Source of the DNA: Membranipora membranacea
Taxonomy: Eukaryota; Bryozoa; Gymnolaemata; Cheilostomatida; Membraniporidae
NCBI GenBank assembly: GCA_914767715.1
Contig: OU612071.1
Coordinates: 2,666,001 to 2,730,000 of the forward strand
Direction of reading: 5' to 3'
DNA length: 64,000 nt
Under the pieces are notes generated by a model that made no database searches, was not told the origin of the DNA, and was given only the letters and a program-made list of their open reading frames with translations. Positions within the stretch are counted from its first letter, which is position 1. Every line of letters begins with the position of its first letter. The position numbers and the translations under genes are program-made. Shown piece by piece: positions 47,401 through 60,156 of this stretch.

Positions 47401-50400
47401 CAACGGTGTAGCTTTTATTTTAGCGGTTAATGGTTGTTTTATTTTCCCTTTGATGAAATATTTTTTCTTTGTATTGCCTCAAATGACTCATATAGCCCCA
47501 CTCAGACAAGGTGGTGTCCATTGAGCAAAGCATAGTTATTTTTTTATCGGTGTGAAAGATCTTGATATATAAAACCGCCCTTTTCTTTGTTATTTCTACT
47601 CCAACTGCATGCTTTACCAACTGACAAAAAACGCCATTCTCAACTTCCACTTTATTTTTCTGGCATTGTAATGCAATGTAAAAAACTATTATAGGAACAT
47701 CTTCACCAGCTTAACCCTATTTGTCACGCTTAGCTGCTAATAATGCATATTTAGCAAATTAAGTATGCTTACTGAAAAGTCATGCTAGTTGATTTTTTGG
47801 GTATTAAACAATTAATCACTATTTCCTACTGTTACACCCGTTGTATATTGTTTCTTTAATCCTAAAACATCAACATCCTCAATATCTTTACATCAATAAA
47901 CTATTTTTCAGCATAATTTGAGTTACTTATGGCTCACGCGGTCAGAACTTGGAATGGTTTCTGATTTTTTTATCTTGTAAATTAAATCACAGGTGATGGC
48001 AATGCAACTTCTTATGCATAGTCTCATACAGATTATGAAATTCTCACTTTTGGCACAGTCCACAAACAATTGAAGATCGCCTTTGATTCAAGGTTTAGCT
48101 CCAGATTACCTGTGTGTGTATTCCTGAGCAGTTTTACTCATGCAAAAAATATACTTTCAACTTTTCATGTTCATCCCATGATCTGCATAACCAAAGGGTA
48201 TCAGTTTTGCTTTTTGTTTGTCAGTGAATCATTAAATCATGTATATTCAAAGTAAAGCTTACTTGTCTCTTAAATTTCGTTTGAAATTAAATCGTGGAAT
48301 TGTTCACTGTTATAACATGCAAACTGTTCATAAAATGCCTCACGAATCTCAGCATCGCTCAACGCTAGATATGATAAAAGAAGCCTAGAGCCAGCAGATA
48401 TCAGTATTTTCCGCAAGGACGATAAATCTAGAGAAAAGCATAACTATGAAGTTGTAACAACAATAATAATAAGATCGTTAGTTTACCCTCTTAGTTTGCT
48501 ACAGTGTGGTTTTTTCTCAAGCGGTCAACGTCTTTTTCTTGTATTGCCTAACAAAGTATTGGCCTTTGCGCGAAGTGTAGTTACTTTTAATAATATAATA
48601 TCGCCTTTTTCTTTGTAGTTTTACTCAAACTGCATACCTTACCAACTGAAAAAAAAAATCCTAGCTCCAACTTTATTTCTCATTTTTTTGTGGCATTGTT
48701 GTGTATTACATCATCAAAGTGTGGTCACCAGCTTATCATGCATAGCGCAGATTAGCAGTATTTAACGACTTGCTGTTTGCTAAGAAACAGGAGATTCGGC
48801 TGCCCCTAAAGAGGGACGCAAGGTGCCCTAATCCTCATACTGAGAATGTGATACATTCTAGAAAACTAGAATGCATCCTAGAGGTGAGGCCTCCTAATCA
48901 TAAGTGTGCAGCAAACTGCCAAAACTCAACTGGCACTAATCGGCCATTGGCAGTGACACTTTGATCATAGCCAATAGGCCGAGAAGCAGTGTTTAACGAC
49001 TTAAGAATACAGCACTCCTACTGGTTGATTAATTGGAGTATTATACAGCACATTACTATCACCTACTGCTACACTCATTGTTGAGTAAATCTTAATCCTA
49101 AAAACCAACATCCTCAATATCTTTGTTCCATCAAATTTTTTGTCAAAAAGATACAAACTTTGGTAGTTGCCATGGCAACCAGCTACTCATCGCTATCAAA
49201 CAATGAACAGTTACTTTGTGGAGAATTTTAGCCCATGTGGGACAAGGCTGTACCAAGCAATAGAACAAGATTAATAACCAATTTTGTTATGCAATCCGGG
49301 AAGTTTTCCCCTCTGGGCACAATTACTTTGTTTGTCTTTCAAAGGCAGCTTATTATAATCTGAAAATTACACCATACATGCGGCAGAATAGCGGTATTCA
49401 TCAGCTTAAAAATACTAACCAAGTGATGAATGGGGCACCTACAATTATACCCTCATTTTTTAATTGCTTATTAAATCACAAAATAAAGTGCTTCCATATG
49501 CAGTATTCCATCAAGTTTATTTTTAACATCAACTGAATGGAATGGTATTATTGATAGTATCCTAATAAGCCTTAGCTGACCTGAATTTGAATTTTATTCC
49601 TGAGCAGTTTTCATGAAACAAAATAAGGAATGTCTTTTTGATGTTGTACCCATTCCCGCATCAGAACAAACAAGTCATATCACAGCTACTATGATTTGAG
49701 AAAGCATCATGCTGTTTCCTGTCACCAAAAACGTAACTTTCACTGATGTTGAGCCTCAAGTCATACACTTCACTTTCATCGTACAAAAAACTGTGATGTG
49801 CTTTGTGATATCATCTCACACAGGAAATGAGAGTTACCTTCCCTTAAGGGCACCCTGTTTCCACCATCAAAGGTTCACGCCCAAAAGGGAATTGAAACTT
49901 TTCACAGGTAAAATTCTTAACTTAGTCCATTTATAGAAACTGCCTGAATATAACATCGGATGGTTTCGGTAGGCTTTAATAACTGCTAAGTATTATTTAC
50001 ATTTTAAGCTGGCGTGAAAGTAACTGTGGCTGACAAGTATCAATCGGTGTAAACCAACCAGATGTCAAACAGTTCATGGCTAAGTAGGTGTTAGGGTCGG
50101 CGATCATGGATAAGAAAAGATAGTCTTTATCTCTTCCTAGCATCAAAGGTGAAGCAAAATATTAGCTCACAGAAAAACTGTTGCAATACCTGTTTTTTTT
50201 CCTGCCTTAGGCACTAATAGGTCACCCAGATCAAGCAGGATAACCAAAAGGTGAAATCTGACACTATTCTAGTCTTTGTTTTGGTTTTGTAGGATAAACA
50301 AACATACCAGATATGTATTTATCACAACCTTTATTATGAAATCTTAAAGTTTTCTTCCTCTTTGCATCAGTATATTTTTTTCCACAAGCTGTTATCAAAT

Positions 50401-50650
50401 CGACAAGTTTCCCTAAAATGGAATATTTGTCTTGAGATTACCTCATATGACTTTTTAGCATTGTGGCAGGCAAGGCGCTGGCCAATAATGAAGTGTTTTT
50501 ATAATTGATACGTCAAATCAATTCCTTTGTCGTTTTATCACACCTGCATGCCTTAGTTACTGGAAAAGCTTTATTTAACTTTACTTTGCGTTGTTATTCA
50601 ATATTTCATCCAATCAGCTTGAGAAGCTGAATGCATTTTGTCATGCTTAG
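44500..50650. repeat. Degenerate array of units of about 1 kb, five to six copies
   Basis: A landmark near CTCAGTTTGCA.CAGTGTAG recurs at about 44575, 45615, 47395, 48495 and more weakly 50370. ACTGCATACCTTACCAACTGA recurs near 44697, 46670, 47602 and 48633. The block GGTTACTCATCGCT recurs near 45020, 46090, 46990 and 49185. Spacing is about 0.85-1.1 kb. The order of blocks is preserved in each unit, but identity is low. No long frame runs through it. Confidence 0.75.
48772..48984 (+). mobile_element. 213-bp insertion with an 18-bp target duplication
   Basis: Flanked by AGCAGTATTTAACGACTT (48754-48771) and the same with one mismatch (48985-49002). The insert is less AT-rich than its surroundings and is open on the plus strand (AKKQEIRLPLKRDARCPNP...). 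A long duplication suggests LINE-type retroposition, possibly of a transcript piece, although no poly-A tail is present. Confidence 0.65.
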
Positions 50651-52450
50651 CGGAAAATTCAGCCTCAGATTAGTTGTATTTAGTACAGTTATATAACAAA
50701 TTCAGAATGCTTTCTGGACATTCATAAATGCAAATTCAAGAGAGCATCATTGCAAGGCATATGTGACACACTGAACTAAGCTTGAGGTTTTGGTTTTTTT
50801 TGTGCTGTTGAAGTATCCTGCATAACTTTGTAATGACACTTCAGGGTCAGTGCTAGAGATAAATCTATCTATTATCCGGAAATTCAACTTTTGTCATCAT
50901 TTTACTGAAGAACAGAAATTGCGCAGTAACGCATCGTTGCTTGAGTAGACTATTAAGTTTGTTTGTTGATGATGACATATTTCAACAATCACCGCTCTTA
51001 GTATTTTTTTTTACGCATTGTACACATTCCACACTATCATCATTGATAACGAATGTATCCATATCAATATCAATGACCTCACATAAATTAACATAGATAT
51101 AAAAAATGACTTGAGTTAAAAGATATAAGTGGTAGGGTTATACATACTATGGATATCTACCATGTCAAGCTCAGTCTGAAGCTGGGGAGATTTTCTGTCA
51201 CAGCTGGGTGTTATTGGCATACCCTTGCATTTATTAAGATTTATTATTGAGGTCAACAAGTTATTTTTAATTTGCTTTAATTATAAACTTTTAGAAAACC
51301 TCAATAAATAAAATAAATAAATGTAGTATCATAATATTCACATTGCAACATTGAAGCCCCCATTGGTATCATCTATTTTCTAGTCCCTGGCTTTAGATAG
51401 AGGTTTGGAGCAGGTCATGTCATCTGCATACATAGTTATTTTAAAGTTATTTAGTTTGTATGAAGTAATGAATGTCAACTAGAAAAGTGGTCCGACGAAG
51501 TTTTCAGTGATCAAAGTTTTGAAGACACCGATCTGCTGTGAGATATAATAATACAAATTTAATTTAATCGAATAATATAATTAATATTAATTAATGATAT
51601 ATTAATGAATTAATAATGATCTAATCTAATCATATAAAGTTCTCGCAGTCAGTAGATTTTGGTGAGAGGGATGAGGCTGTAATAATGGGATGAGCAGATA
51701 AGATGAGATATTAGCTGTCCCTTTGATGGAAGCTTAGACGCACATTTTTTTTGGGCAAAACTTTCATTCTCGACGAATGTTTTACAATAATTTATAAGCC
51801 CTGGACGAAAAATGCATCAATAGTAGACTGACAGAAAAACTAATATCATGTTATCTGGGAAAAATAATGTTTGGAAGAATAGATTTCGAATAAACTGACA
51901 GCCTTAGTGGCACGCAAGATTGAAGGTTAGCTGTTATAACAGGACGCTTTAATATTGTACAAAAGATTATTTTTTGAAGTGTGTAATTTAAACAGATCTC
52001 TTGAATTGACTTGGTGACATTCCCTGAAGCCATCCAACAAAAAAGGTGGAAAAATTCTATGAAACATGAGATGGAACCATTCGCTCTACTAAACCTTTGA
52101 CTTATCACCACCTTTGTTTAATCTCATTTAATTCCTGATTTTCATGTCGGAGAGGCAATAAGTTGACACCTCAACATAATATACTTCGAAAGACATTTTT
52201 GGTGGAAAAGTTTTAGTGGCTTAACAAAACACAGTTTGTTGTGGAGTTGCCCCCTTCCTCAAAAGGAAGGGGTAACTCCATACCAAATAATAATGTGTAA
52301 CAATTGGCGATAGAGGGGTCTGTTCTGTTTGGGTGTTAGACCTCAAGTAGGTCAAATATTCGAGCTTACTTCAAAAATTAAATTATCCTCAATAGTTCTG
52401 TTTACATAATCGAAAATGGTGAATATATATGTGAGCGGTTTTCATTTAAT
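50651..52450. other. AT-rich non-coding DNA
   Basis: Includes a very AT-rich patch (TAAT/ATTA words) at 51545-51640. No supported gene. Confidence 0.5.
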
Positions 52451-52469
52451 ATACATTGTTTTCACATGA

Positions 52470-52620
52470 GAGACATGGATTATCTAAAACCTCCATCAAA
52501 CAATTTTCTTTGCAATCTTTCTATAATTTTCAATAGCCTTCCGCAACATATCAGGTCTGCAACCATTTTAAAGTCATTCCGACCAATATGCATTTATGTA
52601 ATTCATGTCTAAGACATGTC
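52470..52620 (+). pseudogene. LINE ORF C-terminal fragment
   Basis: Encodes NLSIIFNSLPQHIRSATILK followed by SF, an excellent match to the (W/F)N.LP..IR.......SF motif at the end of CR1-like and related LINE polyproteins. Only this tail is present, consistent with 5' truncation. Confidence 0.6.
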
Positions 52621-52969
52621 CATTTTCATTGTTAGTCTTTATCTTCCATACTCCTTCTCTATTTACTTATTCCATAATTGTTTATTTTTATTTTATCTTG
52701 TTACACTCGGATGAGGATCATTTTAATGATGAAGATTGCTTATCAGTAAACGCTTAAAAAAAATAAGAACAACGTATTTTTGTAACCGCAAACCTTAAAC
52801 TATGCTTGTTAAAATGCTGGTAAAATAATAGTAGTTTAATGGCTCAAGTTTATTATTGCTACAGAATAAATAGAAATCAATGATATTTTTTTACAGTAAT
52901 TAAATACCACACTAATTACCAGGGCATTATTATTGATAAATTAGAACCACAAAGTGTTTTGCATTCAAG

Positions 52970-54763
52970 AGCTCGCTGCCCTAGAATGCAAATGTCCTAA
53001 ATGATGAAAATTTCAAAATACATGTTTTGTGAAGTTTTGGTGAAATTGGAGCTTATTTTACAGTTTGGTCTTTGTTTGAGTTAATTTGCTTAAATATTTT
53101 AGCTTTTATCAATGTGTAAAAATCCTATCTCATCACCCTTCTCAACTAAAATTTAGAATGCAAACGTCCTAAATGATTATCCAATCACTCTAAGCCTTAT
53201 GTAAACAATGATCCAATAAAAAAGGTTGTGAGAAGCCATTGAGCACAAATTTTAAAGTAGATTGGAATAAGAAAACGGCCTGGCTGTGAGGTTTGATGTA
53301 AATTTGCTTCCCATGATGTACAAAAATTAGCTATTTTTTATTCTTTTTGGAATGGAAGACCATATTTGTAACCTCTGCGGCTCACAAACAGATATTATTC
53401 AAATGAATGTCTAAAAATCATTCAGTAATTATTGCGAAATGGTGACCGTGAACTGCTCAGACTGTTTAATCATAAAAGCTAACAGAGTGTGAAGTTTAGC
53501 TAGTTCGGAATCATACAAAGAGTTCCCCATACTGTGAGCCCGACTCTTTGGGAAAAGCAATGGTAGGATTTAATGTCGAAGGGGTCTCACAATCTCTCAT
53601 GAATTATTTATAATGTTTACAAGAAACGGTTAGTGTCTGAAAACCAAAGTGATGAGATTGTGAAAGGATGGAAATACTGTCACTTGATAGAACATCTCAC
53701 TCAAGTCACTAGACAAAGAATGTTGTGAGTTCTGATGCAGGTCAGCTGCACGCCTAACCCCAACTAATCCTTTAGACCAAATTGTGTATAACACCAAAGA
53801 GTTAGATACTACCGCCTTGTATAATCACAATTCTCACATGTGCTACGCATCGCAACTTTTAAACTGCAATAGCGACCATCACACAGCGTATATGGGAGCC
53901 TAGTCAAAGCTCAATCACTGATATGGATAACCTGCACAGCGTCACCGAAGGACGGCTGCCAGAGAACTGAAGCTCATATAACTCTTTAATGGATTTTTTT
54001 TCCATAATATGAGATCAGAGAGTTTTTCAATTATAAATAATATGGTGATGTACGCCAACACCAGAAATTTAAAAACACCAATCAAACAGCTGCGCTACTT
54101 TCGGGATATAATAGATAAGATGTTTCTGGTCTTGAGATGGAACGTAGCCAGCAAGTTTTCAAGGTGCATGCTCAACAACAAAAGGGGGCGCAGAAAAGGC
54201 CAAAGAAAATTGGCTTGACAAGTAAATAAGTGTTAAGAAAGTAAGTTAAAATTATGGTTCATCTGTGGGGATGATTTAGATGATGTGATCATGAAGGGGA
54301 TTATTGAATTATAGATTTAGAATGCAATTCCCATTCATGATAGTATTGACTTTTTCTGGAGTGATTGTCAAAAAATGATATGTTGATCATAGTGTATCAT
54401 TTGATAAATAAATCATCCAATTTACTTCTTTTACACCCCTTTTTAAACCTAAAAAAAACAGGTCAGAAGTCAAATATTCTCATGATTAGGACATTTAGGA
54501 CATTTAAATTCTCAAAATACCTTGCTTGTTTAAGAACAATCGTCCTAACTGATAACATTGTTTCCTGATTCTATTTTTGTATAGGTGTGATAACTTCAAA
54601 GACCTATGAAAACAATAGTATTTGGTAGGCAATTACTTTGTACAATCATTGAATCACAATAATTCTGTAAATTTCTGTGATATACACAGCCATTTTTAAG
54701 TGTGCTATAACCGAAAGTTTGCATTGCATCATTTAGGACGTTCGCATTCTGAGCCAGCGAGCT
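52970..54763. mobile_element. 1.8-kb element with 37-bp terminal inverted repeats
   Basis: The ends AGCTCGCTG and CAGCGAGCT extend inward as GAATGC.AA.GTCCTAAATGATG, with a few mismatches. The paralogous sequence near 63030-63050 runs straight from CATTCAA to AACTGTTTAGC, i.e. without the element. The GTCCTAA motif recurs inside. No transposase frame is seen and no target duplication is certain. Confidence 0.7.
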
Positions 54764-55041
54764 GTTTAACTTCAACTGATTTTTTGAAAGAAACAATTTT
54801 TAATATATGCATCAGAACAAAAGGTCTGCATTTGCAATTCCATAAATATTGTCTAAGTTTCCTAAAATAACTAAATTGAAATTTTGTGCAATTTGCCTCT
54901 ATGAAATTAAAAAAAAGCTGAGAATAGTTGATACATGCTGCATTTTATCACTAGTTGGCTCAATTGTTATCTATAATTTGTTGAACACCAGGTCTAACAC
55001 ACTCTTTGACTTGTCACAATTAATTCATAACATTTTCTTAC

Positions 55042-55439
55042 CTCCGAAAAAGCCCTACGCCGTTCTGCCATCTCTTTCAAGATAGAAAATGTCACAGAAG
55101 TTGACAGCATGTCCCCTGCTGCTTCCTCTACCGAATCATTCAAGTTCTTCATGTCACACTCTAGATAAGAAACAATATTGACAGTATATGTAGTGCAGGT
55201 GATAAACGATCAGTTACAACTGAATCAAGAAAATAGTGGTTGTAAGTATATAACATGCAAATCAAACTTCATGAATTAAAATTACGTCGTCCAATTTTGC
55301 GGCCATGTTGTATTTCTCTGCTTGTACTGCTCAGTGGTCAGATGAACTAAGAATGAGGTGTCATTATTCTCTTCTCTCACTTTAAAGTTTGATCCAATAT
55401 GTGTCATCAGTACATAAAACATTTTTTTTTCCCAGCAGT
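55042..55439 (-). pseudogene. Local gene family, copy L, broken (exons 1-2)
   Basis: Exon 1 about 55286-55439 and exon 2 55042-55158 (39 codons, DMKNLNDSVEEAAGD) match copies M and R. The exon 1 donor is GTAATT rather than GTAAGT, and a two-base shift near its end (TGGCCGCAAAATTGG) breaks the frame. The 1.8-kb TIR element lies in the downstream intron. Family not recognised. Confidence 0.65.
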
Positions 55440-55449
55440 CTAAATATAT

Positions 55450-57030
55450 TTATTTTTTCTGTGAATCTACAATCATCTTGTGAATCATTAACATGCAGCC
55501 GCAAGAATAATAACTTAAAAAGAAGAAAGGCTAAGTGTCAAAGAATAATAATGCACTAGTATTAAAAATCTATAGTATTAATGATGCTTTGATAGTAGTT
55601 GTAAAATGACCAGTAAGGAGAAGAAAGGGAATCATGATTGTGTTGAATGATACGGAAAATGTTTACGATTATTATACCATGAGCCTTCTTTGGAGGCAAG
55701 TATGTTCTTTCATCAAATTATTGTGGTGATAGGTAACACAAAATTAATGAATAAACCAAAACACACCGATAAATGTGATAACGCAGAAAATGAGGAAATG
55801 CAGATGAGCTAGATGTGATATGTTCATCAATGAACAGAGCCTAGCTTCAATGGTAGAGAATTTAACACATTATTTTTAGCTGAAGTCCTGTGTGTTGTAA
55901 AGTGGTATACGTGCTTCAGTTCATGTTACATAGAGGTACGATTTTTATATAATTATCTTAATATGGGATTTAAGATTCAATTTTAATCTAAAATCACATC
56001 ACATGAGTATCTAAATTTCTCAGACTGTATGACAGATGGTAGTGCCGGGTATTACATGTCATATCTAAGGGGCTTTTCCTTTGCAAATGCGACGAGTCAT
56101 CATGTAAAAAAATAAATTCATTGTAATCTACTGCCAATCATATGTTTTTTTCCTTGGATATCATCCCTTTAGTTTCGCTCATCAGTATCAAGAATAAGTT
56201 TTTTATTTTTGCTTGTTCACAACTTTTTCTTCTCCAATGTTAGTAATATTATAGAAAAGAGACTTTATGTGATTCAGTGCACAGTTCAGTGTGACACATT
56301 ATGATAACTTGAAAAAATGGTGCTGCACACACCCCAATCGCACAATATCTCAAAGATCACTATTAGAGGAGATTGAAACCCTTCATATTTTCTTCCAACA
56401 ACCTTGCCTACATTGATGATAAAGTTTTCTGTCGAAATATGATATACTTAATTATTTATGAAATACTGATCTTCACTTGATAAAAAATTGGTGTAAGAAA
56501 AATGGAATGATTTTTAATATAAAAAGTCTCACTATATGCTTATACCCTCTTATCTCTGTCACATAGTCACATCTCTAGAATTGTATCTAAAATTAACAAC
56601 AATAAACAAGATGTGAAGCCCAAACTACTCAATTTTACTTTGAATGACTCCCTAACATGGGATGATCATGTAGACCGATCCAAGAACTGCTAGTCAGGAG
56701 ATCATCCTGTGATTTTTATTTCCAGTATCTCTTTTGTCATATGAGATATCACTGCAACATATTATTCTTGAAAGAATATACTTGCTCTAAAAGAAGGCAC
56801 ATGGTTTATTAGCAATAATGTCAACCATATTCAGTATCATTCTACTCATTCATTTTCCTCTTTCTACTGGTCATTTCACAACTACGATCGAAGCACTATT
56901 GTGTTATTTTTTTTATTTCTAGTGAATTTTTTTCTTTCTCTCTCCACTTTTTTTTATCTTTTAAGTTATTTTTCCTGTATCTGTTTGAAAACAATATCCA
57001 TAAAATAATTGTAGATTCACAAAAAAAAAG
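55450..57030. other. Flank and intergenic DNA with shared repeat block
   Basis: 55878-56350 is repeated at 59195-60050. It holds the site (CTTAATATGGG, around 55970) that is empty here but filled by the MITE at 59279. No gene supported. Confidence 0.6.
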
Positions 57031-57040
57031 TATTATTGAG

Positions 57041-58260
57041 AGGGCTGAGAAAAAAACTGTTACAATATGTATTGATGACACATACTGGATCAAACTATAA
57101 AATAAGAGGAGAAAAGTCTTACACCTCATTCCAAATTCATCTGACCACTGAGCAGGAAAATCAGAGAAATACAACATGGGCCATCTTGGAAAACGTAAGT
57201 TTGACATCTGATGTTTAATTTGCATGCAATATACTTACAATCACTAATTTCTTGATCCAGTTTTAACGGATTGTTTATCACCTGCACTACACTTGCTGTC
57301 AACATTGTTTCTTATTAAGAGCGTGACATGAAGACTTTGAATGGTGATTCGGTAGAGGAAGCAGCAGGGGACAAGCCGACAACTTCTGTGATAGTTTCTA
57401 TCCTGACAGACATGGCTGAACGGCGTGAGCCTTTCTCAGAGGTAAGAAAATTTTATCAACTCATTGTGATAAGTCAATGAGTGAATGTTAATGAGTGTGT
57501 TAATGACAGAATGCAGCATGTATTAGTTATTTACAACTTTTACTAAATTTCATTAAGGCAAATTGTCATTTATAGTTTCAATTCATTAACGTGGGAAACT
57601 TAGAAAATAACCATGGAATCCCCCACTGCAAAAATCTCGCTCAAATGCATATATTAAAAATTGTTTCTTTAAAAAAAATTGCTTCAAGCTCAACAGTTTT
57701 GAACGCAAAATGCTTTGCGGTTCTATTTTATCAACGATAATGCCTTGGTAAATCGGGTGGTATTAGTTTACTGTATAAATAATGTTGTTGTATTATATAT
57801 TTTTCATAGAGTTTAGTCCCTGACTCAAGAAGAAAAGCTACACAATGTGGCACTGCCTCCCTTGATTCAACATGGATTCCTTAAAGATCATGGTAACGAA
57901 AGCATGCACCATCTGGATAAATACCAACACTGTATAAGAATATGCTGTTCTTTTACATTTAATATTATATATATTATGCTTTCAAAATGATTTCGACACT
58001 GATCTATTTTACAAAGCATATGAAGATTAAAATAAATTTGTCCGATGATACATGTCGATCGAGTATAGAGAAATCCCTCAAGCGAATCATTTTATGTCAT
58101 GAACTGGTGATGGTCCAACATCATTTTCTCAGGGTTTGCAAAATCTTTACTGTTGAGGTTGTTGCTTTATGTAATATCTATCAAGTCAACAATGCACTTA
58201 AGCACTTTTCCTTCCAGATGAGTAGTGAAAAGGTCAGCTTCACAAAATGGAACAAATGAT
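57041..58260 (+). CDS. Local gene family, copy M, spliced, unrecognised
   Basis: Exon 1 57041-57194 encodes LLQYVLMTHTGSNYK and LTTEQENQRNTTWAILEN, ending at AAC|GTAAGT. Exon 2 57322-57441 (MKTLNGDSVEEAAGDK...MAERREPFSE) ends at GAG|GTAAGA. A further conserved block at 57810-57892 follows an acceptor (TTTTCATAG) but has a stop in one candidate phase. The last block, at about 58170-58260, encodes YQVNNALKHF and SEKVSFTKWNK before TGA; copy R reads on for eight more residues. Conserved splice signals and exon lengths shared with the other copies support a real gene ancestor. An upstream exon with the start codon was not found. The internal exon structure is partly uncertain and the function unknown. 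Confidence 0.5.
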
Positions 58261-58730
58261 CTTCAGAATCGTTACTGAAATAGAGTGAAAAAAAACATTG
58301 GAGTCATACAAAAGTAGTCTTGTGCAAGCTAACACCATGTCATACTTGTGGGGGAGGGGTTTTTTTACCTCCAAATTGCAATCACTAACCCTGGAGGAAG
58401 AAAATTGCTATTCATCTTTTTCCTACTCTAGTAATTTGACCTAGCACCGAACTTTTGCTACATATGAGATGGAGAAAAATACATTGTTCTACGCAATTTA
58501 ATCCAAACAAGAGACTTTTCAGGTCGAAAAAGTACCATATCTTAGGGAAAGTTTCAAATAATATTATGATTTTGTCAGCATTGGCATGAGCATTGTTTCA
58601 GTTTTGCTGTACAGTTTGTTTTGTCACCAGAGTTAGTCAAGTTGCAGGAATTAAAGTTTATGTGATTTAGTGCAAAGTTCAAAGATTATCTTTGTAAAGA
58701 TGACTCTGCCAACTACCTACTCCCTCCTAT

Positions 58731-58880
58731 TTGGTTAGAGGGGAACCCTTTAACGTCATCAAGACAATTAAGAAAGCCACCAGACTCTCAGTATCTGAAC
58801 ATTCAAAGCTATTGAATGAGGTCAAGAAGAACATGACAGATCAATTTATAATATTATTATGTATTACTCTATTTAGTTAA
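58731..58880 (+). other. Conserved open block downstream of copy M
   Basis: Encodes GEPFNVIKTIKKATRLSVSE followed by HSKLLNEVKKNMTDQF. The same peptide, with three changes, is encoded at 61990-62130 on the minus strand. It lies beyond the stop of the spliced model, so it is a separate exon, a second gene or simply conserved duplicated DNA. Confidence 0.45.
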
Positions 58881-59278
58881 CAATGATTCAATCTGTTATG
58901 TTTTTTTCTGATCTTTGACTCAGAGTCACCTAATTTGAAGAAATGACGCTGCACACATTCCCCAATCACACAATGTCTCAAAAGACTGCAAAGTGGGCGT
59001 ATTAAACAGTGAACGGAACCACAGGTCAACACAATGCAATTATAATTGAGAGTAAACAATCTGTTGGCTGAATGATAGGAATGTCCTATTCACTTCCAAA
59101 ACATAGAAACATGAATGGGACCAAGATTAGTCAAACTGATCCTAGTTGTTATCAGTCAGCAAATTGATGAAATTTTGTAATGTGCATTATTTTTAGCTTA
59201 ATGTCTGTGTGTTGTGCAGTGGTATACGTACTTCAGTTCATGTTACATAGAGTTACGGTTTTTATTTAATCATCTTAA

Positions 59279-59655
59279 AGGGCAACCAAAGTTTCAAACA
59301 ACTTCTTATTGATGGCCATTGAATAATAGCAGATTGCACCTTCTGCATGGGGAAAAAGACAAAATATATTTTGGATGATTATTCAGCCAGAATTCTTGTG
59401 AAACATTTCTTCCATCAGGTACTCAAACTCAGCTAAAAGAGAATACCACATAGCAGTTTCCTGTTCCTGTTTTTATTTAGCCTGTGCTCTATAATTATTA
59501 CAGCAAAGTCTTGGAACATCCCCTAAACTGAAGTGTTACCCAGCTTAGAGTCAGCAACTACTTTGGGTTTTCCATCGCGTAATGCACAAAGCTGATGCTG
59601 CCCGGCGCATTATTTCCTACCCATTAATGCATCGCTGCGAAACCTTGGTTGCCCT
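59279..59655. mobile_element. TTAA-flanked MITE, 377 bp, with local empty site
   Basis: TIRs AGGGCAACCAAAGTTTC and GAAACCTTGGTTGCCCT. Flanked by TTAA at 59275-59278 and 59656-59659. The related block near 55965-55975 has a single TTAA and no insert. It is non-coding and piggyBac-like by target. Confidence 0.9.
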
Positions 59656-60156
59656 TTAATATGGGATTTAAGATTCAATTTTTCATCTAAAATCGCATCA
59701 CAATTTCTCAGACTGTATGATAGATGGTAGTGCCGGGTATTACCTGTCATATCTAAGAAGCTTTTCCTTTGCAAATGCAACGAGTCGCCGCGTAAAAAAC
59801 ATACTCATTGTAATCTACGGCTAATCACAGGTTTTTTCCTTGGATATCATTCCTTTAGTTTTGCTCATCATTAACAAGAATTAGTTTTTCTTTTTGCTTG
59901 TTTACAGCTTTTTTCTTCTCCAATGTTAGCAATATTCCATAAAAGAAGCTTTATGCGACTCAGTGCAATGTTCAGTGTGACACAATGTGATTATTTGAAA
60001 AATTGGTGCTGCACACATTCCCCAATTGAACAATATCTCAAAAATCAATATTCAGGTCGTTGTTCTATATATGTTAGTGTGAAAAGATTACACGGGCTCC
60101 CACCAGCAGCGTTGTTACTGATAGGTTAAGTAGACCATCAATAGAGGTTGTTTCTC

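Noticed and set aside
49709-49936. 75-codon plus-strand ORF in the 1-kb array
   Set aside because: Not kept in the other array units and no recognisable motif.
57987-58120. Start of a separate 90-codon gene (57987-58259)
   Set aside because: Its first half is missing from copy R; only its end matches the conserved terminal exon block, so it was folded into copy M.
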